Source of the DNA: Microbulbifer variabilis ATCC 700307
GTDB taxonomy: Bacteria; Pseudomonadota; Gammaproteobacteria; Pseudomonadales; Cellvibrionaceae
Direction of reading: 5' to 3'
Assembly (NCBI RefSeq): GCF_000380565.1
Contig: NZ_AQYJ01000024.1
Span: 186,001 to 250,000, forward strand
DNA: 64,000 bases
This document shows positions 26,500 to 35,686 of the stretch, in pieces (the stretch's first letter is position 1; each line of letters opens with the position of its first letter). Both the position numbers and the translations under genes were made by a program. The notes under the pieces are model-generated. The model did not search any database. It saw only the letters and a program-made list of their open reading frames with translations, and had not been told where the DNA came from.

Positions 26500-27578
26500 A
26501 AGAATCGCTACTGAATAAACTGGAAAACTTGCAGGAACGTCACGAGGAAGTGTCGGCGCTGCTAGGTGATGCCAGTGTGATTTCCGACCAGGATCAGTTC
26601 CGCGAGTTATCGCGGGAATACTCCGAGCTGGAAGAAGTGGTCAAATGTTATGGCCGCTATAAACAGCTTAAAGAAGATATGGCAGCTGCGCAGGAGATGC
26701 TCGATGAGAGCGATCAGGAAATGCGTGAAATGGCCCAGGAGGAGCTGCGCGAGGCCGAGGCCCAGGTGGAACCCCTGGAGCGTGAGTTGCAGACTTTGCT
26801 GCTACCCCGCGACCCCAATGATCGCAAAAATGTCTTTTTGGAAATTCGTGCAGGCACTGGTGGCGACGAGGCGGCAATTTTCTCTGGTGATCTATTTCGC
26901 ATGTATTCGCGCTACGCGGAGAAGCAGGGCTGGCGTATTGAGATCGTCAGTGAGAATGCCGGCGAGCATGGAGGCTACAAGGAGATTATCACTAGAGTGG
27001 CCGGTGAAGATGTGTATGCCAAGCTGAAATTTGAGTCCGGTGCTCACCGTGTGCAGCGAGTTCCGGAAACGGAATCCCAGGGGCGTATTCACACCTCCGC
27101 CTGCACAGTGGCGGTGATGCCTGAGCCCGATGAGCGCGATGCTATTGAAATAAACAAGGCCGACCTGCGTGTGGATACCTATCGCGCCTCGGGTGCCGGT
27201 GGCCAGCATGTAAACAAAACTGACTCCGCTGTGCGCCTGACCCATTTGCCCACCGGAATTGTGGTTGAGTGCCAGGACGAACGCTCTCAGCATAAAAACA
27301 AAGCCAAGGCGATGGCGCTTTTACAGGCCAAGCTTTCCAGTGAACAAGAGGCCGCTGCCGCACAGGAAATTTCTGATGCGCGCAGGAGTCTGGTTGGCAG
27401 CGGAGATCGCTCCGAACGCATCCGTACTTACAATTATCCCCAGGGGCGGGTGACTGACCACCGTATTGGCCTGACCTTATACAAACTCGATGAGGTGATG
27501 CAGGGTGCTCTGGAGGAGGTGATTGGCCCGCTACGCACTGAGCACCAGGCGGACCAGCTGGCAGCTATGGGGCAGTAG
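26496..27578 (+). CDS. prfA: Peptide chain release factor 1
   Basis: The 360-residue factor reads UAA and UAG stop codons. It contains the peptide-release GGQ motif in [16 protein letters not shown] and the codon-recognition loop in [16 protein letters not shown]. The PxT tripeptide there is PET, where E. coli has PAT. The N-terminal helical domain and C-terminal [16 protein letters not shown] are complete. It overlaps hemA by four bases and precedes its own methylase gene prmC. Confidence 0.98.
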   Translation: MKESLLNKLENLQERHEEVSALLGDASVISDQDQFRELSREYSELEEVVKCYGRYKQLKEDMAAAQEMLDESDQEMREMAQEELREAEAQVEPLERELQTLLLPRDPNDRKNVFLEIRAGTGGDEAAIFSGDLFRMYSRYAEKQGWRIEIVSENAGEHGGYKEIITRVAGEDVYAKLKFESGAHRVQRVPETESQGRIHTSACTVAVMPEPDERDAIEINKADLRVDTYRASGAGGQHVNKTDSAVRLTHLPTGIVVECQDERSQHKNKAKAMALLQAKLSSEQEAAAAQEISDARRSLVGSGDRSERIRTYNYPQGRVTDHRIGLTLYKLDEVMQGALEEVIGPLRTEHQADQLAAMGQ

Positions 27579-27616
27579 TTGAAGTTCAGTGTGACGTTAT
27601 TGGGTAGAGTTTTCCT

Positions 27617-28444
27617 ATGAGCAGTGTGAAGGGCAATCTCGCCCGTAGTGTTGAACTCACTAATAGCGAGTCGGCTCGTCTCGATATAGAAGTGCTGCTT
27701 GCACATATTCTCGGCCGTGAGCGCACCTGGCTCTATACATGGCCAGAATATGAACTCACTACTGCCGAGCAGTATGAGTTTGACGTATTGCTTGTGCGGC
27801 GTAAAAACGGCGAGCCGGTTGCACATTTAACCGGTGAGCGGGAGTTCTGGTCGCTCACCTTAAAAGTCGATGCCTCTACCTTGATTCCCCGCCCTGATAC
27901 CGAGCTGCTGGTGGAAACAGCCCTGGCACTTTGCCCTCAGAGCACACTGCGAGCGCTCGACCTGGGTACCGGTACTGGAGCTATTGCACTGGCGTTAGCT
28001 TCTGAAAAACCTGGCTGGCAAATTGTGGCTGCGGAGAAATCTGCAGCGGCGCTGGCACTGGCTGAGAGTAATCGTAAACGGCTTGGCTTCGGTAATGTGC
28101 AGGTTTTGGAGAGTCATTGGTTTGCACAATTGCCACCGCAGCACTTTTCATTAATCGTCAGCAATCCCCCATATATTGATGCCGCCGACCCCCATTTAGT
28201 AGAAGGGGATGTACGCTTTGAGCCGCGCTCGGCCCTGGTGGCAAAACGGGAGGGGCTGGCAGATATAGAGCTGATTGCTGAGCAAGCCGGAGATTTTCTG
28301 GATGAAGATGGCTGGTTGTTGGTAGAGCATGGTTGGCAGCAAGCGGAATCCGTTCGGAAGATTTTTATTGCAGCGGGGTATAGGGATGTTGAAAGTCGCA
28401 GGGATTATTCCGGCTGGGAGAGAATAACGTTGGGTCGGAAGTAG
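27617..28444 (+). CDS. prmC: Release factor glutamine methyltransferase
   Basis: The 275-residue enzyme methylates the GGQ glutamine of release factors, using S-adenosylmethionine. It carries an N-terminal helical domain, the AdoMet loop LDLGTGTGAIALAL and the substrate-binding catalytic motif SNPPYID. It lies 38 bases after prfA, one of its substrates, in the classic hemA-prfA-prmC operon. Confidence 0.96.
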   Translation: MSSVKGNLARSVELTNSESARLDIEVLLAHILGRERTWLYTWPEYELTTAEQYEFDVLLVRRKNGEPVAHLTGEREFWSLTLKVDASTLIPRPDTELLVETALALCPQSTLRALDLGTGTGAIALALASEKPGWQIVAAEKSAAALALAESNRKRLGFGNVQVLESHWFAQLPPQHFSLIVSNPPYIDAADPHLVEGDVRFEPRSALVAKREGLADIELIAEQAGDFLDEDGWLLVEHGWQQAESVRKIFIAAGYRDVESRRDYSGWERITLGRK

Positions 28445-28495
28445 CTGTGGCCCGGCACTAAAAAATAGTCTGGAGGACTGATAGGGAGGGAGTCT

Positions 28496-29398
28496 ATGCA
28501 CGATCACGTCCACCACCGCAACGGCAATGGTGCATTGCGCCCACTCGTTATTGCCTTGCTTCTCACACTGAGCTTTTCAATTGTTGAGGCCATCGGAGGA
28601 TGGCTGTCGGGTTCCCTCGCTCTGCTCGGGGATGCCGCCCACATGCTCACAGATACATTTGCCCTGGCGCTTGGAGCTATTGCCGCGGTGCTGGCGAAGA
28701 AGCCTGCGGACCGTGAGTTGTCTTTTGGCTGGGGGCGTGCGGAAGTACTGGCGGCAGTGACCAATGGTCTGATTATGCTGCTGATTGTCGTGGGAATTTC
28801 CTTTATGGCCATCAACCGCTTGCGTAACCCGCAGCCGGTACACGGTAGCACCGTGATGCTGATAGCTACAGCAGGCCTATTGATCAATATCCTGGCGGCC
28901 TGGGTATTGTTACGGGGGGAGCGCACGCTCAATATTCGCGGCGCACTGCTACATGTGATGGGAGATATGCTGGGCTCAATAGCAGCTTTAGCGTCGGGGG
29001 CAGTGATTTATTTCACTGGCTGGGTGCCGATTGACCCTTTGTTGTCGCTGCTGATCTGCTTCCTGATTCTGATTTCATGTGTGCGCCTGCTGCGCGATGC
29101 TGTAGATGTTTTGATGGAAAGGGTGCCGCGTGAACTGAGCCTGCCAACAGTGGGGGAGACCCTCGTGCAGGTTACCGGAGTGCGTTCAGTACACGACTTG
29201 CATATCTGGCGGCTGGACTCCAGTACCATCTCTCTTTCGGCGCATATTGTGGTGGATGATCTGCAGGCTTGGCCGGCGGTGTTGGAGCGCTTGCGGGAGA
29301 CCCTGATCAAGCGCTTTGGTATTGATCATATTACCCTGCAGCCGGAGCCTATAGCGCAGGAAAGTATCACTATTATCGATAATGTCAGCGGCGCTTAG
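28496..29398 (+). CDS. Cation diffusion facilitator (CzcD/ZitB-type metal exporter)
   Basis: The 300-residue protein starts with a histidine-rich metal-binding tail (MHDHVHHRNGN). Six membrane segments follow, with the CDF metal-site motifs GDAAHMLTD in segment 2 and HVMGDMLGS in segment 5. A cytoplasmic C-terminal domain carries VHDLHIWRLDS and HITLQPEP. The H/D pattern of both sites fits Zn2+ (also Cd2+ or Co2+) export in exchange for protons. It follows prmC by 51 bases and may be read from the same transcript. Its TAG stop overlaps the TAA stop of the convergent gene. Confidence 0.9.
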   Translation: MHDHVHHRNGNGALRPLVIALLLTLSFSIVEAIGGWLSGSLALLGDAAHMLTDTFALALGAIAAVLAKKPADRELSFGWGRAEVLAAVTNGLIMLLIVVGISFMAINRLRNPQPVHGSTVMLIATAGLLINILAAWVLLRGERTLNIRGALLHVMGDMLGSIAALASGAVIYFTGWVPIDPLLSLLICFLILISCVRLLRDAVDVLMERVPRELSLPTVGETLVQVTGVRSVHDLHIWRLDSSTISLSAHIVVDDLQAWPAVLERLRETLIKRFGIDHITLQPEPIAQESITIIDNVSGA

Positions 29399-30888
29399 TC
29401 CTCTTCGCCCCGCAACTTCGCTGGGTTTTCAGTAGAGGGGGCAGCTGCTGAAGCTTTGCTGGCTTTGTTGTGGGTGTTTTCCTTGGCAGGCCCTTCCGCG
29501 ACAACTTCCTGAGGCTGGCTGATCTGCTCCTGAGGGGCCTGGATGCCGATATGGTAGGCGGCGAATCCGGGCTGCACTACCTGGTCCAGAGCCATACCAA
29601 GTACTCTTCCGTCGTGCTCTGAACGTATCTCGGTACGCACATTGGTAATGGGGTTGGTGACTGTACCTAGCAGGTCTCCTTTGCGTACGAACTCACCCAG
29701 CTGAACTTCACTGAAAATAATGCCGCCATTGGAGGACCGCTGCCAGGTGGAGTTGTAATACACGGGCTCAGGATCCCCCCACAGGCGGAACTTACTTACC
29801 ATTCCCAGCTGGTTAAGCAGGGTGCGAATGCCTTTCACACTGTGGCTGACAGAGCGTTCATCCAGGACCATGGGTGCGCCGGCTTCCAGGGTCACTGTGG
29901 GGATGCCCGCCTCCACGGCTGCTCGGCGCAGTGTGCCCTTGGCCCCGGCACTGTGCAGTACCACGGTAGAGCCAAAGCCCTTGGTCATTTTTACAATTTT
30001 TGGATTGGTCAGGTCGCCGCGTAACTGGGGCAGGTTGGTGCGGTAAAAGGAACCTGTGTGCAGATCAACCACTGCATTACAGTGGGTGATCACTTCGTGA
30101 AAAAAAGAATTTGCAATGCGAGAAGCGGAGGAGCCATTGGGATCACCGGGAAAATGCCTGTTGAGGTCGCGGCGATCCGTGAGATAGCGGGAGCTGCGGT
30201 GGAAACCCTGTAAATTGACAATAGGTACCCCAATAACCGCACCGTTTAGCTGCTCAGCATCCAGGTCATACATAACCCTGCGCACTGTTTCGACACCATT
30301 TAGTTCATCTCCGTGAACCGCAGCGGTAAGGCAGAGTACCGGTCCGGGCTTTGCTCCATTGACCACGAGTACAGCAGTAGGGCTGTAAACCCCCTCAAAA
30401 TGCTGGCTGGGTGACCAAGCCAGGCGAGTGGAGGTGGCTGGAGGTACCTCGGCGCCGAGCAGGCGAAGGGGTTTGGCCTTTTCTACCTCTATGGAAATAT
30501 TTCCCTGGGAGCTTGGGGTTGCCTTGGATACTGGCTGAGCAGAGGGGTTGGTTTCCGGCTCTTTCTTGGTGGTGGGGGTAACTTCGAGCTCGCCGATTGG
30601 TTGATCCAGCTGCAGATTCTCTGCCTGTGGCAGAGGTTGCTGCTCCGCGCTTTTCTCATTCCCTGTAGTTGCCGGTACAGTTTCTGTACTGTTGTCGTCA
30701 TCACTGGCTCCTGTCGGTGGGCCTAGCTCTGAGATAACTGGCTGATCCAGTTGTAAGTTTTCCGCTTTGGGCACGGCCTGCTCCTGTCCCTTATCACCCT
30801 CACTCAGGGCTGTGGCCTGGGTCGAGGTAAAAAATAGGGCGAGGCTAAGCAGGCGGTGCGGCCTGGTCAGGGAGAGGCGCAAAATCAT
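29395..30888 (-). CDS. Succinylglutamate desuccinylase/aspartoacylase (AstE/AspA) family zinc hydrolase with disordered tails
   Basis: The 497-residue product begins with a signal-like segment (LSLTRPHRLLSLALFFTSTQATA). A ~120-residue low-complexity linker follows, with a repeated motif AENLQLDQP at residues 42-50 and 89-97. The catalytic domain holds the zinc ligands in AAVHGDELNGVE and VVDLHTGSFYR. The substrate-side region YLTDRRDLNRHFPGDP is the family's typical segment, and a C-terminal biotinyl-like domain (FVRKGDLLGTVTNP ... EIRSEHDGRVLGM) completes the AstE/AspA architecture. The C-terminal tail is again low-complexity. It may act on N-acyl compounds outside the cytoplasm. The substrate is unknown. 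Confidence 0.85.
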   Translation of the reverse strand: MILRLSLTRPHRLLSLALFFTSTQATALSEGDKGQEQAVPKAENLQLDQPVISELGPPTGASDDDNSTETVPATTGNEKSAEQQPLPQAENLQLDQPIGELEVTPTTKKEPETNPSAQPVSKATPSSQGNISIEVEKAKPLRLLGAEVPPATSTRLAWSPSQHFEGVYSPTAVLVVNGAKPGPVLCLTAAVHGDELNGVETVRRVMYDLDAEQLNGAVIGVPIVNLQGFHRSSRYLTDRRDLNRHFPGDPNGSSASRIANSFFHEVITHCNAVVDLHTGSFYRTNLPQLRGDLTNPKIVKMTKGFGSTVVLHSAGAKGTLRRAAVEAGIPTVTLEAGAPMVLDERSVSHSVKGIRTLLNQLGMVSKFRLWGDPEPVYYNSTWQRSSNGGIIFSEVQLGEFVRKGDLLGTVTNPITNVRTEIRSEHDGRVLGMALDQVVQPGFAAYHIGIQAPQEQISQPQEVVAEGPAKENTHNKASKASAAAPSTENPAKLRGEED

Positions 30889-31019
30889 TCGGTACTCCGG
30901 TCAACTTCGTATGGCGGGCTGTGCTGATTATTGGCTGGTGTTCAGCACGCTTGGGGACTTGGAGCGCCAGTATAGTCAAAGCGTTCCCTGAGAATGTGAT
31001 ACATCGCCAACTACAGGGG

Positions 31020-32438
31020 CTATCTAGCGCGTGTTATCGCTACACGGCTGGTATGCCTAAATCGTAGTATCATTAAAACTGAAGCGGTTCCGAGGCCAAT
31101 ACACACACCGGTCCAGTAGCCGTAAACACCCCAGAAATTTTCTCCCAGCCAGTAGGCGCTGGGGAGGCCAACCAACCAGTAGGAGAAAAGTTGGACATAC
31201 ATGGGAACCCTGGTGTCTTTGTAACCCCGAAGTGCTCCCCAAGTCATAGCTTGGACGACATCCACCAACTGGAAAGCGGCGCAGAGCAACAGCAGGTTTG
31301 TGGCTACAGCGATAATTTCCGCATTATCTGTGTAGGCTTGTACAAACAGGCTGCGCAGAGTAATTAACAGCAAACCGGTCCCCAAGGCATAGATTACACC
31401 GGTACCGATGCCCACTTTGCCAGTAAACATCGCCCGCTTTGGGCGGTCCTGGCCGAGAAGATGCGCTGTTCGAATGCTAAGTGCTTGCGCTAGTGCCAGT
31501 GCCACCAGGTAAAAAATCGAGCCGACATTCATGCTGATCTGGTGGGCAGCTACGATGGCTGCACCATAGGGGGCCAGTAAAACTGTCAAGCTTGCGAAGA
31601 ATGTTACCTCGCCAGCAGCGCCCACGCACACAGGCAGGCCTACCGCGAGCAAATGACGCAGGGTTGGCCAATGGGGTTTATCAGGTATTAACCTGAGCTT
31701 TAAGGAGTGATAAACCGGATCATTACCTGCATGCCAGAACAGTGCCAGGGCAATAAGACAGCTGACTGCAGCGGTGGCCCAACCACAACCAGCGCCGCCC
31801 ATGGCGGGAATGGGGCCAGCACCAAACACAAAGAGGATATCCAGCGGAATATTAAGCAGGGCGGCAGCTAAATAGATGCGCATGACCGGGCGCACCTGCC
31901 CCATACCCTCGCAGTAACCGCGCAGTGCGGTGCCCAGGGCAAATGGTAGCGTGCCGGCGGTGAGAGCCAGAATATAGCCCTCTAAAACCTGGCGAACTGG
32001 TTCTTCCGTATCAATCCACTGGCTCCATATGGGGACCGCAAGCAGCGCGAGAAGTACGAGTATCCCGCCAATAAGGGCAATCCACAGGGCTTGGTGCAGT
32101 TGCTTGGCACAGCCTTCTTCATCTCTTCCGCCGCGTAGGTGGGCAACTGCTGGGGATACTGCGGCAAGAAGACCGATCAGGGTTACAGCGCATACTGCCC
32201 AGATGCTGGAGCCGAGCGCCAAGCCCGCCAGGTTCACCTCACCAGCGCGGCCGGCAACAATAGTATCCACAACCCCCATACTCACTACCGCCAGGTTACT
32301 GACCACTAGTGGTCCCCCCAGCGTAGTCAGGTGGGATAATTCGGTGGAGATGGCGCGTCGATAAAGCTTAAACAATGGGTGAACCAGATTTCTTGGAATA
32401 GTGCCTGTGGATAACTGTGAGATACCAGCCAATTCCAC
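31020..32438 (-). CDS. MATE-family efflux transporter
   Basis: The 472-residue protein has twelve membrane segments in two homologous halves. The MATE opening LTTLGGPLVVSNLAVVSMGVVDTIVAG is seen near residues 39-65, and the second-half counterpart is ALAVGLPVCVGAAGEV-like around residue 260. MATE carriers expel cationic compounds, including drugs, in exchange for Na+ or H+. The substrate is not predictable. No regulator gene is adjacent. The ~130 bases between this gene and the zinc hydrolase hold no gene. Confidence 0.88.
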   Translation of the reverse strand: MELAGISQLSTGTIPRNLVHPLFKLYRRAISTELSHLTTLGGPLVVSNLAVVSMGVVDTIVAGRAGEVNLAGLALGSSIWAVCAVTLIGLLAAVSPAVAHLRGGRDEEGCAKQLHQALWIALIGGILVLLALLAVPIWSQWIDTEEPVRQVLEGYILALTAGTLPFALGTALRGYCEGMGQVRPVMRIYLAAALLNIPLDILFVFGAGPIPAMGGAGCGWATAAVSCLIALALFWHAGNDPVYHSLKLRLIPDKPHWPTLRHLLAVGLPVCVGAAGEVTFFASLTVLLAPYGAAIVAAHQISMNVGSIFYLVALALAQALSIRTAHLLGQDRPKRAMFTGKVGIGTGVIYALGTGLLLITLRSLFVQAYTDNAEIIAVATNLLLLCAAFQLVDVVQAMTWGALRGYKDTRVPMYVQLFSYWLVGLPSAYWLGENFWGVYGYWTGVCIGLGTASVLMILRFRHTSRVAITRAR

Positions 32439-32593
32439 CAGAAGACTGTGGCAATACAGTTTTTATCGAATTGACCGGCTTTGCCAAATGGCCTTAAAGG
32501 CTAGGTGGGGGGCTGAAAGGGAAGTACAGCACAGGTAACCCGTCGCCAAAAAGGTCGCTTATTCTACGGTGAAATCTGTTCTTCGCCCAGCGG

Positions 32594-33307
32594 TTAGGAG
32601 GGGATTTCCTGCAATAGTTTGGCGACTGTTTGCGCCGCATTGATGATACAGCCATGGCTCTCGGCAATTTCAAGGTAATGCCACCCGGGGATTTTGCGTG
32701 CCTGTTCGCCACTGATGTTGGCAGGGGGGTAATAAGGCTTGGTGCAACGAATATATGTACAAGGCGGCCCTTGTGCCGGGGCTTGGCTCAGTTGGATTGG
32801 GTCCAGGTAGGTTTTTACCGGGTGTGGTGTCATATGCCTACGCAGCCAGTTTAGCTCCTGTGACTTCTTAATCCCCATCAACCTCGGGTCCATCGGCATA
32901 AAGCAGCGAGTACCTTGAGTCTCTTTTGCCGCGGCTAACCGCCGGGAGCGTATTTTTTCTGGCAGCTGTTCAGCAAAAGCGTGGCCGGGTAGTGGAATAG
33001 CGCCATCCAGGTAGACCAGGCGGCGAATACGTTGCGGCATGGCATCTGCGGCACCAGTAGCGGCCATGCCGCCAAAGCTGTGGCCTACCAGGATAACCTG
33101 TTCCAGCTCCTCGAATTCAATCACATTTACCAGGTCCTGGATAAACGTATCCATCCCTATGGATGGGGATAGCAAATGGTGTCGTTCGCCTAAACCTGTC
33201 TGCGTGGGGGTGAAAACCCGGTGCCCGGCGGTTATCAGGTGCTGTACTACGCGGGCCCAGCACCAGCCCCCGAGGAACATACCGTGGACAAGTACATAGG
33301 TGTTCAC
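32594..33307 (-). CDS. Alpha/beta-hydrolase of the MenH/hydroxynitrile-lyase/salicylate-esterase type
   Basis: The start is placed at GTG 33307, where the conserved VNTYVLVHGMFLGGWCW begins, with gaggac eight to thirteen bases upstream. An open frame continues to 33535 but that part is not protein-like and would overlap the promoter of the divergent gene. The 237-residue enzyme has the nucleophile elbow VGHSFGG with Ser77, the oxyanion region HGMFLGGW and a C-terminal catalytic His in AESHGC. The overall pattern is that of small cytoplasmic esterases resembling plant methylesterases and hydroxynitrile lyases. The substrate is unknown. Confidence 0.8.
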   Translation of the reverse strand: MNTYVLVHGMFLGGWCWARVVQHLITAGHRVFTPTQTGLGERHHLLSPSIGMDTFIQDLVNVIEFEELEQVILVGHSFGGMAATGAADAMPQRIRRLVYLDGAIPLPGHAFAEQLPEKIRSRRLAAAKETQGTRCFMPMDPRLMGIKKSQELNWLRRHMTPHPVKTYLDPIQLSQAPAQGPPCTYIRCTKPYYPPANISGEQARKIPGWHYLEIAESHGCIINAAQTVAKLLQEIPS

Positions 33308-33420
33308 CCAACTGTCCTCATATTGCCATTGAAGGAACAAGCATAGTTGGCTGTGGCAGGGACTCTCTTGTAAGAGATGCCGTATTCGCTCGACTAAAGT
33401 GAACAAATACAGCAAAGAGA

Positions 33421-34059
33421 GTGATGATAATGAGTGGTGCGATGAATACCCTGAGCAACTGGTACGGTTGCTTTTTGCATTTCGTGCACAAGATTGACTG
33501 GCTTGGGCCTCTAGCGTTACGAATCTACTTGGCACCCATATTTATTTTGGCCGGGCTCAACAAAATGGGCAGTATTGATGAGGTGGCTGCGTGGTTTGGC
33601 AATCCTGACTGGGGCCTGGGCCTGCCGGCGCCAATGTTTATGGCTTGGGCAGCGGCGCTGATTGAATTCTTTGGTGGTATTGCCATTCTGTTTGGCTTTG
33701 CTACCCGCGTGGTGGCGATTCCACTGATGTTTGTAATGGCAGTGGCTGCGATCACCGCGCACTGGGAGAATGGTTGGTCGGCCCTGCCGGATAAGACGTT
33801 AGTGGCTCCTTGGGAATGGCGTGAGGATTTGATTGATGAGGCCATTACCCGTAAGGAAAGGGCGGTTGAGCTGTTGAAGGAGCATGGTAATTATCAATGG
33901 TTATCCGAGGCGGGCAGTATCACTGTCCTGAAGAACGGTATTGAATTCTCCGCAACCTATTTCATTATGTTGTTGGCGCTGCTCTGCAGCGGGGCCGGGC
34001 GCTTTGCCAGCCTTGATTATTGGCTGTGCCGCCATTTTAGCAGGCGGGAATCCGTCTAG
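33421..34059 (+). CDS. HvfX-like DoxX-family membrane protein
   Basis: The ~210-residue protein has four membrane segments. Starts at 33421 (GTG), 33424 and 33430 (ATG) are all close; aagagag favours 33424 or 33430. The sequence marks AWFGNPDWGLGLPAP, a tight HWENGW, EHGNYQWL and VLKNGIEFSATYFIMLL are those I associate with HvfX, the DoxX protein of copper-binding RiPP clusters (with a precursor, a DUF692/MNIO enzyme and HvfC). Those partners are absent here: a hydrolase lies divergently upstream and rhlB downstream. It is either an orphan member of that group or has a general redox or membrane role as proposed for DoxX proteins. Confidence 0.75.
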   Translation: MMIMSGAMNTLSNWYGCFLHFVHKIDWLGPLALRIYLAPIFILAGLNKMGSIDEVAAWFGNPDWGLGLPAPMFMAWAAALIEFFGGIAILFGFATRVVAIPLMFVMAVAAITAHWENGWSALPDKTLVAPWEWREDLIDEAITRKERAVELLKEHGNYQWLSEAGSITVLKNGIEFSATYFIMLLALLCSGAGRFASLDYWLCRHFSRRESV

Positions 34060-34108
34060 AGTGATGGTATACTCGCCGATTATTTGAACATTTGAGCGAG
34101 TATTTCAC

Positions 34109-35626
34109 TTGATAGGAAAGTTGTTCCGTCGTTCCTCCTCTAAAGAGGATAAGAGCCCACGCCAGGGAGATGAGCGCTCCAAGCGCCGCAAAGATGACCA
34201 GAATCCAGCGGATCGCGCCTCAAAAGGCCATTCTGCTCGGGACAAGTCTGGTCAGGGCGAGGGTAGGTCGCGCCGGAGCGGCGGTAAAGCTTCCCACAAG
34301 GGGCGCCAGCGCAGTCGCAAACCCAAGGTGGAGATTGCGGTGACACCTTGGTCACTGGATGACTTCCAGGTTCCTGAACAAGAGGGCAAGGTACGCTTTC
34401 ACGATCTGGGTTTGCCCCCGGAACTGATGCGGGGAATTCACGACCTGGGCTTCCAGTATTGCTCCCCTATCCAGGGGCGCTCCCTGCCGCATACTCTGAA
34501 TGGTCACGATTTAGTCGGTAAGGCGCAGACGGGTACTGGTAAAACGGCGGCCTTTCTGATTACTGTCATTGAAGACTTACTTCGCCACCCCTTCGAAGGC
34601 GAGCGCTATGCCGGTGAGGCCCGTTCACTGATTATTGCACCTACGCGTGAATTGGTGATGCAGATCGCTGATGACGCCAAGGCCCTGTGTAAGTACACGG
34701 GCCTGGAAATCCATACCCTGGTTGGTGGTATGGATTACGACAAACAGCAGCGCAACCTGAATGAGCGTTTGGTGGATATCCTGGTTGCCACGCCTGGGCG
34801 CCTGCTAGACTTTGTCGGTAATCGCGATTGTTATCTGGATCAGGTAGAAGTCCTGGTAATCGATGAGGCGGATCGCATGCTGGATATGGGATTTATCCCC
34901 CAGGTTCGTAGAATTGTGCGCCAAACTCCCCGCAAAACTCATCGCCAGACGATGTTTTTTTCTGCCACTTTCACGCCCGAGGTGGATGCACTGGTTGAGC
35001 AGTGGACCGATGATCCGGTAATTGTGGAAATCGAGCCTGAGCGGGTTGCCACAGACAGTGTGGAGCAGCATGTATACCTGGCCGCTAGTGAGGAAAAATA
35101 TGCGCTGCTTTACAACATCCTACAGCGCGAGGAAGTCGATAGTCTGATTGTATTCGCCAACCGCCGCGACCAGTGCCGACGACTGCACGAACATCTCCTT
35201 GCCCACGGTATTGCTGCTGGTTTGCTCTCAGGGGAAGTCGCACAGAACAAACGTGTGCGCACCCTTGACGACTTTAAGTCGGGCAAGACCAAAGTCCTTG
35301 TGGCAACAGATGTTGCCGGACGTGGTATCCATATCGATGGTATCAGTCATGTGGTGAATTTCACTCTACCGGAGGAGCCGGAAGATTACGTGCACCGAAT
35401 TGGTCGTACAGGCCGGGCGGGCAAAACAGGTACCTCTATCAGCTTTGCCTGTGAAGATGATGCCATGCGCCTTGAGCCGATTGAGCAACTGTTGGGCCAA
35501 AAGTTGAAATGTGAAGTGCCGCCGGAGGAACTATTGGTAGAGCCCCCGCGAGTGAAAATTCAGCGAAGCCGTGAGGATAGAGGTAGCCGCAGTAGCGGAG
35601 GTCACCGTCGCCACCGCCGGCATTAA
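34109..35626 (+). CDS. rhlB: DEAD-box RNA helicase, RhlB type
   Basis: This 505-residue helicase begins at a TTG (MIGKLFRR). An N-terminal, Ser/Lys/Arg-rich extension of about 85 residues is predicted to be disordered. All DEAD-box motifs are present: Q ([14 protein letters not shown]), I ([11 protein letters not shown]), Ia ([11 protein letters not shown]), II ([11 protein letters not shown]), III (SAT), V ([13 protein letters not shown]) and VI ([10 protein letters not shown]). A basic tail ends in HRRHRRH. RhlB unwinds RNA with the RNase E degradosome; the basic extension resembles that of the pseudomonad form. The assignment to RhlB over other DEAD-box proteins is likely but not certain. 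Confidence 0.85.
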   Translation: MIGKLFRRSSSKEDKSPRQGDERSKRRKDDQNPADRASKGHSARDKSGQGEGRSRRSGGKASHKGRQRSRKPKVEIAVTPWSLDDFQVPEQEGKVRFHDLGLPPELMRGIHDLGFQYCSPIQGRSLPHTLNGHDLVGKAQTGTGKTAAFLITVIEDLLRHPFEGERYAGEARSLIIAPTRELVMQIADDAKALCKYTGLEIHTLVGGMDYDKQQRNLNERLVDILVATPGRLLDFVGNRDCYLDQVEVLVIDEADRMLDMGFIPQVRRIVRQTPRKTHRQTMFFSATFTPEVDALVEQWTDDPVIVEIEPERVATDSVEQHVYLAASEEKYALLYNILQREEVDSLIVFANRRDQCRRLHEHLLAHGIAAGLLSGEVAQNKRVRTLDDFKSGKTKVLVATDVAGRGIHIDGISHVVNFTLPEEPEDYVHRIGRTGRAGKTGTSISFACEDDAMRLEPIEQLLGQKLKCEVPPEELLVEPPRVKIQRSREDRGSRSSGGHRRHRRH

Positions 35627-35686
35627 GGCGTTAAAACCCAATACAAAGCATATCTATCGATACTGAGAGTTAGTGGTTCCAAGGTT

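Noticed and set aside
33308..33535. N-terminal extension of the minus-strand hydrolase to 33535
   Set aside because: The added 76 residues are not protein-like, and a GTG with a good binding site at 33307 gives the conserved N-terminus.
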